From Diogma glabrata (lineage: Eukaryota > Arthropoda > Insecta > Diptera > Cylindrotomidae): a DNA stretch of 64,000 nucleotides. The translations under genes and the position numbers were made by a program. Positions 1 through 13,900 of the stretch are shown in pieces. Location of the stretch: the NCBI GenBank assembly GCA_963693315.1, contig OY856188.1, positions 157,799,426 to 157,863,425 on the forward strand, read 5' to 3'. The notes beneath the pieces are model-generated. The model had not been told where the DNA came from. It made no database searches and worked only from the letters and a program-made list of their open reading frames with translations. Numbering within the stretch: position 1 is the first letter of the stretch; the number at the start of each line of letters is the position of its first letter.

Positions 1-2585
<2,585 letters not shown>

Positions 2586-2989
2586 CTATCCCCCGCTTTA
2601 CACGGCACTCATTTAACACGTTTTCGACTTTACACGGTTTTTGAAATCAAGATTTCCAAAAAAAAAAGAAAAAAAAAGACAAATTGGTATTACACGCACT
2701 TATATCTACTTTATTTTAATAAGCCTTCTGGTATATGCCAGTTATGATCATATACATACAGGTTGTAATTAAAACAAGAAAACAAGAAACTTGTAACAAA
2801 AAACTCCTTTGAGTACTCAAAGCAAAATTTTGTAAATACATGTTGATGTAAATCAGCAAAGGGATGTAAGAGATTCTCTATGTAAATCAGTTGATTTTAA
2901 GCAATAGATCGTTATTAACTAGACACAAAATGCGTATGTGTATCAATGGTCATAGTTAATTTGTAAGTAAATAATTATATCTGTTGACA

Positions 2990-3265
2990 TACGAGTTAAC
3001 GTGAGATAATATACAACACTGGAAATAGCAGTGAGATCTTATTCTATCCTTTTAATGAAATATTGGGATCTGTCATATTTTATTAAATGATTGGATTTAT
3101 TGTTTAGTTACCAATTCAAAAAAACTTAAAGAACACAAACAATTTAAATCAGCGTCCATCAACATCGTTGAACGCATGTTGTTGCGGTGACCGTGATGTT
3201 AAAAGTTTTTATTTGTTGTTTTGAAACATATTGTAATTCCTACTACACAACACATTTAATTTAAA
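2990..3265 (+). repeat. Dispersed repeat R, fragment inside Tigger copy A
   Basis: This stretch matches parts of the fuller copy at 44030-44690: the segment with GAGTTAACGTGAGATA, the segment TTGTTTAGTTA, and the tail with AACGCATGTTGTTG and CATATTGTAATTCCTAC. It is also present in Tigger copy B (about 47015-47290, opposite strand), so it was on board before the two Tigger copies separated. I see no coding in it. Confidence 0.6.
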
Positions 3266-3277
3266 AAAATAAAAACA

Positions 3278-3526
3278 ATGGAAAATAAATTAATGATATG
3301 GCTTGAAGACCAATATCAAAGACGTATTCCAATTGGTACCAATATCATAACTAGTAAGACTTTAAAATTTTTTGAATGTGAAACAGTTACCATCTACTTA
3401 AATAGATCTACTCCATCTACTCAAATAAAATGCCTTTTAAGTTTTATTGCAAGTCATGGTTGGTTCGAAATATTTAAACACGGGCATTTTTTGAAAAAAT
3501 TTAAAATTAAAAAGCGCATCTACTGA
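3278..3526 (+). pseudogene. Tigger-like transposase, N-terminal CENP-B/HTH domain
   Basis: An 82-codon open frame starting with ATG. Residues 1-20 (MENKLMIWLEDQYQRRIPIG) and the motif ASHGWFEIFKHGH near residues 58-70 match the conserved N-terminal DNA-binding region of Tigger/pogo transposases and CENP-B, where a GWF...F segment belongs to the second helix-turn-helix. The family protein is usually several hundred residues; here the frame ends at 3526, shortly before a nested element at 3599. The catalytic part reappears at about 4603. In copy B the frame reads further (96 codons). It cannot make a working transposase but could in principle bind DNA. Confidence 0.75.
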
Positions 3527-3598
3527 TTTAGATACAACACAACAGTATGTACCCACCAAAATTGACTGAAATTAATTCCGGTACATCTTACTGTCCTG

Positions 3599-4601
3599 CA
3601 GCCAAATTCTATAACTTTGAATCGGTAAAGCGTTGAAAATTCCATTGTTTCTGTTCATTCAAAAACTTATCACTTCACCGCTTTACAATTACAGCAGCCA
3701 AATTCTGTAACTGTGAAGTGGTGAAGTGTTAAAAATTTCTTCATTTCGATTTTATCATTAATTTTTTATCATTTTACCATTTTTGCGATTCTATCCCGCC
3801 TGGAGGAATCAGTTTTTATTGTTTTGAATATTTTTTTATTTTTGATCTACGGGTGTGACAACCTCAGTCTTAGCTGTGAAATAATCTTTGATGATGAGAC
3901 GCTATTGCTTCCTTGAGGAAACGAGCCTTCATATAACTACGTGTGGGTTTTAATCTTCAAGAAAGATAGAGCGTCACAGGATCAAGGAATATGCAACCAG
4001 CTGGATTATTGGCAACTACAGTTTTGTTTTGTTTCAGCAAATTTTTGTAAAAATTTGCTATTTACTTTTTAATTTACTTTATATTTTCTCTATTCTATCA
4101 TAAAATATTGGCCTATGTCATATTTTGTCAGTGATAGGATTTTTTGTTTAGTTATCCCTTCTTCAACCAAAATTATAAAAAAAAAACACGTGGTATTAAA
4201 AAAAAAAAAAATATGCGATTAGAGTGCTAAAAAATCTAATAGCAAGCCCCACACTGTCAAACGTCAAATATACAAAAAATTAAATGTTTATTTTAAGTTT
4301 CAACACAATTTAAACGTAAATTTTTACAAATTTAAATATATATAACTAGTTTAGAAATAAAATTTGTAAAATTAAACTGCATTTAATTTAGAAATGCAAT
4401 TTTTAAAAATCAAATCGCATTGACGTTATGCTGTTTTTTGACATAATGTCAATAACAACAAAAGAAACGATTTCATTTTATTGCCAAACAAAACGACAAT
4501 GTTAACTTTATTGTTTTAAAACTTCACTCACTTAGATATTTTTGCGGTGAAGTGATAAAAAACTTATCACTTCCCCACTTCACAGTTACAGAATTTGGCT
4601 G
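3599..4601. mobile_element. Nested TIR element inside Tigger copy A
   Basis: Ends are CAGCCAAATTC (left) and GAATTTGGCTG (right), flanked on both sides by CTG (3596-3598 and 4602-4604), consistent with a 3-bp target duplication. A second copy of the left end occurs internally at about 3690, giving a short inverted unit at 3599-3690. The same nested element is in Tigger copy B at 45726-46682. It separates the transposase N-terminal and catalytic parts. No open frame of its own is recognised. The superfamily is not assigned; a 3-bp duplication is typical of PIF/Harbinger, but the usual TWA target is not seen. Confidence 0.6.
3835..4170 (+). repeat. Dispersed repeat R, second fragment
   Basis: Begins at GATCTACGGGTGTGACAA and runs to the segment GCCTATGTCATATTTT and TTGTTTAGTTATC. 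It parallels 44060-44520 but lacks the middle part present there. It lies inside the nested element 3599-4601, so it was carried into the Tigger element with it. Confidence 0.5.
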
Positions 4602-4602
4602 C

Positions 4603-4960
4603 TGATCAGGTTTTCAATACTAAAGAGTGATTAGGCTTAGGTGGCAAAGTGTCCAGGTAAAAAGGAATGAAAAAATCTTTCCATTTATTGAAATGCCAAT
4701 ACAAATGCTTGGGTTAAAGCCACATTGTTCATAGATTGGTCTCATAACTCTTACGTACCAGAAGTAAAATAGTATTTAATCAAAATAATATTTAAGGTTC
4801 TTCTTTTATTGGACAATGCTCCATGTCACCCTCAAGATTTGCCGCTTACAAATCGATAAATTGTATTTCTATCCAAAATTAAAACTTCTTTATTGTAACC
4901 ATTATACCAGAACATAATAAATCCGAATATTGAACTAGCTCTCCGATTTCTGCGAACTAT
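4603..4960 (+). pseudogene. Tigger-like transposase, catalytic-domain remnant
   Basis: Downstream of the nested insertion the plus strand again encodes Tigger-like protein. A segment near 4603-4660 resembles the region around the first catalytic Asp (QVFN..E pattern). Bases near 4800-4840 encode LLLLDNAPCHPQD, the signature containing the second Asp of the DDE_1 domain. Stops and frame changes interrupt the reading. Compared with copy B (45340-45735, opposite strand), copy A has lost about 25 bp near 4925. Confidence 0.6.
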
Positions 4961-5362
4961 CAACGAATTTTTAAGTTAATATGAAGATGTTTGCAAGATT
5001 TAGCTAAAAAAAAGCACAATTATTAATTACAGATTTAACTTCCAAGTCGCACCGAACTGAATCAAGTTAAGTTAGGTTTGATTTAGGTCAACATGCTAGT
5101 ATGTGCATGAATAATTACTTTATATTTTTCTGTGAATTTCTTATTGGTTATGTAACATGTTTCTTTTTGAAAATCAATTTAACTGTTATGTCGATATCTT
5201 ATGTGATTAAACTGGTACTTTTTTGTTTTACCGAATCTGTTTGTCGCCCAAGAAATGACCAAAAACCAACGTTTTTCGTTTAACACGGTTTTCCATACAA
5301 AATTTATATTTTCGATTAACACGTTTTTATCAGGAACGTATCTACCGTGTAAAACGGGGGAT

Positions 5363-6266
<904 letters not shown>

Positions 6267-6309
<43 letters not shown>
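6267..6309. repeat. (AT)n microsatellite, about 43 bp
   Basis: Short AT array between the palindromic MITE and the 3' end of the Penelope-like element. Confidence 0.95.
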
Positions 6310-6313
<4 letters not shown>

Positions 6314-7705
6314 TTTTTAATAAACCATCTTCAAGGATAATACTTTATGAACAAAAAATTTTTATAAAAAATAACAACAAAAAATTGACATTCATATGAA
6401 AAACTTATTTTGAAAAATTGACAATCAAAAAAGAAAAGGCTAACTATATAAAAAATAATGAAATAAAATACAAAACAATAATACAATGAAAAAATTTTAG
6501 AAACTAGAAAATGTTTAGTAGTAAAAGCTTCAAGGTGTGTTTAATTTTGGTTAAAATTTTTTAACTTTGTAGAACAAAATTGTATGTATTTTTAAGATAA
6601 TCTGTATCGGTTTGTATATTTATACAATTTTTATTTTGTTTGATGCGAATCATTTCTAAAATTCTGCGTTTGTTTAAATTTTTCTCCTTATCTAAAATTT
6701 TAAAATTTTGAAGCGTAAATTTGTACGACAGCTTTTTTTATGATTGGATAATGCACTCATATTATCATTATTTTGTTTCTTTGCGTCATTTAGATGTTGC
6801 TTTATACGTTTACCTAGATATTGCTGTGTTTGGCCTATATAAGATTTACCACAACCACAAACTGCTTGATAAACCAAATTAGATTCAATATTCATGGGAA
6901 TTTTATCTTTTAATTTTGAAAAAATAGTATTATATAAACTATTATTCGCTGTTCCTACAACTTCGAAGTTAAAGTTTTTTAACAAGTGTTTTATTTGTTC
7001 GAAAAGACTTTTGACATAAGGTATAGCCATGTAAATTTTGTTATTGTTCTTCAAGGCTGATTTGTCCAAGACAGCTTTTTCATTACTGTAAATTTGTTGA
7101 TTTATTAATTTACGTATAAAATTTTCTGGATAGTTATTTTTTTGGAGAGTTTCAAAATGTAAATTAAAATTTTTGTTATGGAATTTTGGATCAGATAAAC
7201 TCAAAATTTTTTTAACCATTAAGGTAACGGTGTTTTTCTTATAAGATAAGGGTAGCCATGAATCAAAGTTCAAGTATCTACCTGACCATGTTTTTTATGG
7301 AACCAATCAGTAATTAATTTTCCATTATTTTGACGATGTATGATAAGATCTAAAAACGGTAGGCAGCAATCAATTTCTGTTTCAAACGTGAACTGAATAT
7401 TGTTGTTAAAATTATTAAATTTGTTAAGAAAATCTTGTATTTTGTTTTTGGGACAAGCAGTTAGAATGTCATCCACATATCTAAAGAAAAAGGGTGGTTT
7501 AAAGGTCATATCTTTTAAAACAGTTTCTTTAACATATTCCATTATTAAATTAGCACAAAATGGGCTCACAGGAGAGCCCATTGGACTACCAAAAATTTGT
7601 TTATATGCATGATGGTTATATGTGAATTCACAATTGTTTAAAACCATTTCTAACTCTTCTATAAATTGTACCTTTTTTAGTTTTAGCTGGATCAATTTTT
7701 TGCTC
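6310..7705 (-). mobile_element. Penelope-like element (PLE), 5'-truncated
   Basis: On the minus strand this holds the end of a Penelope-type reverse transcriptase, a GIY-YIG endonuclease and a 3' untranslated region ending against an (AT)n array. The 5' boundary near 7705 abuts dispersed repeat R, and the N-terminal part of the protein is missing, so this is a truncated insertion. Near the 3' end (6310-6345) the minus strand has a TTGAAGA...CCGATA arrangement reminiscent of a degraded hammerhead-ribozyme core, which is known in other PLEs. Confidence 0.8.
6692..7273 (-). pseudogene. Penelope-like element, RT tail and GIY-YIG endonuclease
   Basis: A 193-residue frame continuing the PLE protein. 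Residues 10-60 correspond to the RT-endonuclease linker (PLSYKKNT-like, SDPKFHNKN). Residues 134-165 contain the GIY-YIG nuclease: YQAVCGCGKSYIGQTQQYLG, with the conserved Tyr-Ile-Gly at 145-147, Arg at 157 and His at 160. A frame change just before the stop at 6692 hides the true C terminus: the minus strand from about 6700 to 6557 still encodes NKRRILEMIRIKQNKN and a final TDTDYLKN segment typical of PLE tails. The nuclease would nick target DNA, but the element is frameshifted at least twice. Confidence 0.8.
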
Positions 7706-7707
7706 AA
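7270..7707 (-). pseudogene. Penelope-like reverse transcriptase, C-terminal part
   Basis: The 145-residue frame carries GSPMGSPVSPFCANLIMEYV (residues 40-59) and the catalytic YVDD box at residues 77-80, followed by FLDLIIHRQNNGKLITDWFHKK, all typical of Penelope RT. The start is not a true N terminus: fingers and palm motifs upstream are absent because of truncation. The frame is lost at a T run at 7291-7296 (A6 on the coding strand), after which the continuation (SGRYLNFDSW-type sequence) is in another frame. A one-base loss in this homopolymer would explain the break. PLE proteins prime reverse transcription at chromosomal nicks. Confidence 0.8.
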
Positions 7708-8400
7708 AGAAATGAACCTTCACACAATTCTATATGTGGCCTTTAACCGTTAAGGAAAGTGCACCACATGATTAAGAAATATGCTACTAGCTGGCTAATT
7801 GACAACCTAATTTTAACTTTGCTCCAGCAAATTTATTTTTAAAAAAATTTGTTTCTCACTCCTTGTTTTTTATTTTCTCCATCTTATCATGAATTATTGG
7901 TCACCCTGGCAAAAATTCTTATAGGAAAATTATATAGGAACTTACATGATTATGATCATTTCTTGTAGAGAATTGGGACAAGAAGTTTACAAGATCATAC
8001 AAGATCATACAATATTCACATAGAATCTTTTAGAGTTCAAGTAAGGATCTTTTATAGTTCATGTAGGATCCTAACACAAATTCCTACAAAAATTTTTGCC
8101 AGGTGGGAACTTACATGATCATGATCTTTTCTTGTAGAGAATTGGGACAAGAAGCTTACAAGATCATACAAGATTCACATAGGATCTTTTAAAGTGCATG
8201 TAAGATCCTAACAAAAATTCCTACAAGAATTTTTGCCAGGGCAATGTCATGTTTCATTTTGTAGTATTGTTGATACTAATTTATTCTTTTAAAATAGAAA
8301 TGGTGTCCTTTAACACCTCTGAATGCATGTTATTGTGAGCTCACTTGTGAAGAATGTTGTAGTTCCTATTACACAACAAATTTTATTAGAAACATTTGTC
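7706..8400 (+). repeat. Dispersed repeat R copy, interrupted by a MITE
   Basis: Aligns with 44275-44680: GAAATGAACCTTCA..., the GCTAGCTGG segment, the TTATCATGAATTATTGG segment, then after the MITE (7904-8241) ATGTCATGTTTCATTTTG, and a tail with AATGCATGTTATTG and CCTATTACACAAC. The homologous uninterrupted sequence at 44470-44490 (ATTGGCCTATGTCATATTTT) shows where the MITE entered. Confidence 0.6.
7904..8241. mobile_element. MITE, two fused units, CCCTGGCAAAAATT ends
   Basis: Left end CCCTGGCAAAAATTCTT; right end AAGAATTTTTGCCAGGG, a matching inverted repeat that continues to TAGGAA. The interior has two related units joined at about 8100 (an internal TTTTTGCCAGG, then TGGGAACTTACATGATCATG repeated from 7939). 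The flanks are CA on both sides (7902-7903, 8242-8243), and the uninterrupted repeat R copy at 44470 supports the insertion. No coding capacity is seen. Confidence 0.75.
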
Positions 8401-8453
8401 TTTTTAAATACATTTGGAATGCAACATATTGTTTTATTTATCTTTTTAATAGT

Positions 8454-8580
8454 ATATTCTTGGATGAGCTAGAATGAAGGCAATTCTTCACGAGGATGAA
8501 GTTTCCCGGAACAAGCGTACCGAGTGGAAGGAATCATCCGAGTGAAGAATTGCCTTCATCCTAAGCGAATACAAGATACT
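8454..8580. repeat. Imperfect palindrome with 18-bp perfect arms
   Basis: ATGAAGGCAATTCTTCAC at 8474-8491 is the exact inverse of 8542-8559. Pairing extends inward and outward imperfectly. The loop is notably GC-richer than the surroundings (CCCGGAACAAGCGTACCGAG). Possibly a small MITE or the joined ends of one; no duplication of target sequence was recognised. Confidence 0.6.
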
Positions 8581-9926
8581 ATTTTATCCACGACTACAAA
8601 TATTTCAAATAATTTGATTCATGTTTTCCTGTACAAGTTTGTATCGCCATATTGAATGAAATGAAAAACAAAACCAAACATTTTTGTTTATTTTAGATTT
8701 TATATATGTATTGTTTTTGTTTTAACTGGTTTATATTACTATACCAACAAATCAAGTTTTTAATTTGTTAGGGGAATTTTGAATAAATAAAGCGTAATAA
8801 AAGAAATAAAAAAGAATTTGATGTATAAAAAGTCCAGCGGCAGGTATATCCGCTAGAAAAAGGTAGATTTTTTGATCAGACAGATATGCATACAAGTAGA
8901 ATCAATGTATCAAATTAGTTGAAATCAAAAAACTAAATAGAAACGGAATTATCCAACAAATTTCACAAAAGACATTTAATACATTAACCGAAACTACTTC
9001 ATGCAATTTCGGAACAGTTTTGTTTAATTTGGTTAAAATTAGTCATAACATATTAAATCCACCAAAGATCAAACAAACGTCCAACAAAGATCAAAAGAAC
9101 TACGTGACAACTACAATTATACCATCACACATAATTTACAATCAAACATTATTAAACAATTTTAATTTAAAATCATCTTTGTGTTGTATTTTTTTGTTCT
9201 CATTTAATCTTTTTTCAAATACATAGTTTACTTAGTGAAAAAAAATTAAAAATACAAACAAAAGAGCATATGATAATTTTCCTTTGGTATTAAATGGCTT
9301 GAGATTTGTCTGTAATAGGTGCATTATATTGCTTATAAAAATGGGACCTTCTGGGTTAGAAAGCTGGAATTTTGTGAGGCTATAGTTTAAAAGTTGTCTT
9401 AAAAGTTAAGATGAATTTAAATAACATAAACTCAAACATGATGAAATCATTGCCTTTTGCGTTTGTTTTCATTTTAAAAGACCTGGGGCCTCAACCTTTA
9501 GACTTGAACTATTTTTTTTTTAATTTTGGAAAGAATTATATTTTAACTTTGTGTAAAAAGTTTTCAAGTGTGAGCTTGTCATTTTCAGCTAGATCAAGGA
9601 CAAAAAAGATTGGCAAATTTTTAAAACAGCTGATTTTGCAGGAATCTGGAACGTCAAAGTTGTCATTTGGATAAAAATGATAGAAATATGTTCAAACATT
9701 CAATATTTATAAACATAAATAAAATATTATGATTCAAACGGAAGTTATAGCGCCCTAGATTATTCAACATTTTAAGCTCTAGCCGCTTAACTGGTACCCG
9801 GATATGGCCAGTTCACGAACTTGTCCAAGACATTATTTGCCGGAACCCACACAAAAAAATTATTTTGATGTAGGTCGAAAAATGCGACCGTGAGAGTGCC
9901 GCCAAATTTCGTTATATCTCATATCG

Positions 9927-9928
<2 letters not shown>
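8581..9928. other. No gene seen; one repeat piece
   Basis: About 1.3 kb of AT-rich DNA. A piece at 8818-8925 (AGTCCAGCGGCAGG..., GGTAGATTT, GATCAGACAG, TATCAAATTAGTT) resembles 22806-22915 in the same orientation, marking another dispersed repeat. Short open frames (9020-9226, 9411-9674) have no recognisable domain and I do not call them genes. Confidence 0.5.

Positions 9929-10001
<73 letters not shown>
9929..10001. repeat. (AT)n microsatellite left of the hAT-type interval
   Basis: Pure AT dinucleotide ending immediately before CAGAGCCGGG. Its counterpart starts at 20047. Confidence 0.97.
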
Positions 10002-10005
<4 letters not shown>

Positions 10006-11476
10006 GCCGGGACGAGGGGTAGGCAAACTAGGCACTCGCCTAGGGCGTTTTATTTGAAGGGCGCAGAAATTGAGAAAACATTTTTTGTATTTAATATATA
10101 TTATGCTACGGAGATTCGTTTGTTTTGTTTTAAATTAAAATATCTAATTGGAGTGGAAAATCACAAAGAAAATAGGTATCCTAAATATTGTAAGATTATT
10201 TAAAGGTTCTCTAAAGATTTCTAAGGTTTTCTTCATATTTACAAGATTCTCATGATTCCCTAGATTATCTAAAGAAACTCTGTATGTCCAAATGTACTCA
10301 AGATTTTTTGAAATTCTCAAGAGATTCGGTAAGATTCTCAAGATTTTGCGACGATTGTTAAGAATCTTTTTTAAGCTTCTCTAGATTTCTTGAATATTCT
10401 CAAATATTTGTCCCATGCAAGATGCCAAAGAATAATTTATCGCTCAATCTAATGACATTTTTGTTTTTATTGACTAACATAAATTTCAGAAATTTTAATT
10501 ATGATAAAAAATCTGTGACCTATGTTTAACCTGAGTCCCGAATGACCTGATGCATGTAAAAGATTTTATTAAATAAAGAAATAGAGTTTTTGACGATTAA
10601 AAATTACGGATTACAATATTCATATCATCCTCATAAGAATATTGGTTGGGTGAAACAGTATAATCATCTTTAACAAAAGATTGAAAACAACAAGATTTTG
10701 AATATGAAAGCAATATATTTTTATTTCAATTTAAAATATATATTTGCATTTAAAAAAACTCAAAACCGTCGGTTTCAAAGGTACATATTTCAAACTGTTG
10801 ATTAATAAAAACTAGTAGTCCGCATAAAATTGGATTAGGAGTTTCCTAGAGCAATTTCACGCAAGTTCAGCAAATTTTTGGGAAATTTTGACTTGACCCC
10901 TTTTAATTTTGATTATTTTTTGTTTATAGATAGTCTTTCATAAATAAAAAATACAAGTTCTCTTAGAATTTTTTTTTTCGACCAGGGATCTTCACAGGGT
11001 GCCCCTCAATTTTTTGTTATTTTGTGATGTGAGTGCATTTTGACGAGCGATTGTAGAAAAACTACTGAATCGATTTTCATAAATGATATGTCGTTGAATA
11101 GGTATTAAAACAAAGTTTTTAAAAATGTACACTGTTAATTTTTTGAAATAATTTTTAACGGTGTAACATAAGAAAAAAACGGTGTAATTGAAAAAAAGAT
11201 GGCATAGCCTTTTTTTTTTTTTTTTTTTTTAAACAAAATTAAAGCTTATTTTATATCTAACAACTTGTGAAAGTTTAGGACTAGCATCATTTTTTGTTTT
11301 AGAAAGAAATAAAATTCGTTGTGCATATGACTGTCGGGAATCAGTTTTTTTTGTTCTGAAGGAAAATTATAAAAATGGCGATTTTTAGATTCAGATTTTT
11401 TTTTATGTTAAATATCAAATATTTTATTATTTAATGAACTTTTTAAAAAGCAATTTCAGTCAAGTTCAGCAAAATT

Positions 11477-13416
11477 TTGCGACATTTTAATCGAAACACA
11501 ATAATCAAAATATCTTTGGCAAACTCGGTCGTTGATGCAGTATCCAATGACGCATCTTCAAATAAAACATCAGATGAAATGCAAACCGATCAAGTGATTG
11601 GTGCCAGCTTTAATCGAGATTATGTTCAAACACCAAACTTGATTAAGATAGAGCGTGATGAGTTAATTAATAATTTAAACAAACATATTATATCGGATCA
11701 TCTTTCACCTCTTAAAATAGATTTGTGTGGCAGTCTCGACTACAGGAAACGAAAAGCCGTTCAAATAACTAAGTCTATTCAGGAACGTTTGACTGGTGAA
11801 GTATTAGAGTTGTCTGAAAATGCAAAAATAAGGCAACGTTATGAAGAAATTATTAGAAACATAAAGATACATTTCGACAATGGGGATTATGCTGAAAAAC
11901 AAAAAATGTTGTCAATTTTACCGCAAGAAATGAAAATGCAGGAGATTCAAGATATATTTGGAAGTAATGCTACGCGTCATTTGGTTGAAAAAAGTAAAAC
12001 TCTACATGAAAATAATTTTCAGCATTCATCTGCGACAAAGAGGTGTATCCACAACAGATATAAATGTTGTGGAACAGTTCTATAAAAGTGATGAAATCAG
12101 TAGATTATTGCCAGGCAAACGAGATGCAATATCTTTTAAAAAAGAAGAGGAGCGCATAAAAACACAAAAGCGCTTATTGCTATGTACATTAAATGAAGCT
12201 TATGTGGAGTTTAAAAATAAGTTTCCTGATGTGAAAATAGGATTTACTAAATTCACGTCCCTTCGACCACAATAATGTATAAAATTATCCCAAGGAGTTC
12301 ATAATGTGTGCGTGTGTACCATACATCAAAATATCAAACTAATGATTCAACACTCTAAGATGTCTTGGATTACTGATGCTGCTTTCCAAAATTATAAAAC
12401 ATTAATTAAATTTGTTTCATGTGGTAAATTAACAGAAGATTGTCATAATTTGAAGTGCAAAGAATGTTCAAAAAAACTTCAACAACTGAAAGAAAAATTA
12501 CTAAATGATTTTGACGTTAAAGGAATCCTTCAAGTCAAATATCAACAATGGAATACCACTGATCGATGCAATTTGGATACTTTAATAGAAACTGTAGAAG
12601 AATTTATGAAAAAATTTATTTACCGTTTACAAATTTTGATACCACACAACTTTATAGCAAAACAACAATCTACATTCATTGAGGAAAAAAAAAAATTTAG
12701 AAGCAGGAGAGTGCTTCGTTCAAGGGGATTTTTCTGAAAACTACGGCTTCATAATTCAGAATGCGGTTCAAGGCTATTATTATAATAATTCACAAGCTAC
12801 TATTCATCCATTTGTCATTTATTTTAAAAGTGCCACAAGTGAATATATACAGCACCGAAGTTTTATACTCATTTCGGATATAAACGATCACAACAGTACT
12901 ACAGTCCATCTTTTCATTACAAAACTTATTGAATTCATCAAAACGCATATAAATTCTAATATTACAAAAATAATTTATAGCACTGACGGTGCACCTTCTC
13001 AATACAAAAATAAACATAACCTAATTAACTTATGCCACCATAAAGAAGACTTTAAGGTTGACGCTGAATGGCATTTTCATGCTACCAGCCATGGAAAGGG
13101 ACCTTGTGATGGAATTGGTGGTATACTGAAGCCTGCTGCACACCGTTATAGTATGGCGAGCGAAGATAATATTATTGATACACCAAAAAAACTTTTTGAA
13201 TGGGCTTTAAAATGGGAATCTACCATGAACTTTGGATACGCCGATAAAAATGAATATCAATTAACAAAAGAAAAATTACAAAATCGATATAAAAATGCGA
13301 TTACTATAAGTGGAACTCAAAAATTTCATTCTTTTGTACCAGTAGATACTAAGACAATAAATGCAAAAATGTTTTCCAACTCAAAAGAAACTTTTGAATG
13401 TAAAATAAGTAAATAA
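11477..13416 (+). pseudogene. DDE-like transposase of element I, broken in three places
   Basis: Three overlapping frames make one degraded protein. Part 1 (11477-12060) is charged and helix-rich (QERLTGEVLELSENAKIRQR). After a frame change near 11990-12050, part 2 runs to a TAA at 12273-12275, where copy 1 has GAA. Part 3 (from about 12300) has a CVCTIHQN motif and a Cys pair (CKEC) suggesting a small zinc-binding region. A homopolymer at about 12686-12695 shifts the frame again into 12679-13416. That last frame contains GDFSEN (Asp17), STDGAPSQYKN (Asp103), DAEWHFHATSHGKG and PCDGIGG, spaced like an RNase H-fold DDE/D transposase. I recognise the motifs as recurring in uncharacterised animal proteins but cannot name a superfamily. 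Role as transposase is inferred. Confidence 0.65.
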
Positions 13417-13900
13417 TTTTTAATAACTATATTTATTTTCACATATATAATTTCTATGATATTTTAAAAAGTTTATTCAATAATAAAATATTTGTAATTT
13501 AATGTTGAAAAACAATCCTTTACTTTATGTTTCCATAATAACATAATACGAACATAATACTTCTCCAGTCAAAAGTTCCTAAATAGATTTAGTTGTTTAT
13601 ACGGCTTTTTTTTTGCAGTCAAGACTGTGAAATTATTTTTTATAAGAGTGACAAGTGATTACTAAAAGTGACAAATAAACATTTCATTTTTTATGCCATC
13701 TAATACAAAGAAAATAATTGCAGAAGTGCTTTCCTATTCAAAAGAAACTTCTGTTTGTAAAATAAGTAAATCATTTTTAACAATTGTATTTATTTTATTT
13801 ATTGTACTACATATATAATTTTTATGATATTTTAAAAAGTTCATCTAATAATAAAATACTTGATATTTAACATAAAAAAAAAATCTCTTAGTTTATAACG
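13380..13900 (+). repeat. Direct duplication of transposase C-terminus and 3' flank
   Basis: The end of the coding region (TCAAAAGAAACTTTTGAATG, then TAAAATAAGTAAATAATTTT at about 13381-13420) recurs about 355 bp downstream as TCAAAAGAAACTTCTGTTTG and TAAAATAAGTAAATCATTTT (about 13738-13780). Each is followed by a similar stretch containing ATATTTTAAAAAGTT and AATAAAATA. The same arrangement is in copy 1 (around 1220-1290 and 1575-1700). Confidence 0.65.

Noticed and set aside
5101..5283. 60-codon hydrophobic frame, repeated at 45017-45199 on the other strand
   Set aside because: It is present only because Tigger copies A and B are near-identical; no conserved protein and it lies in the subterminal region.
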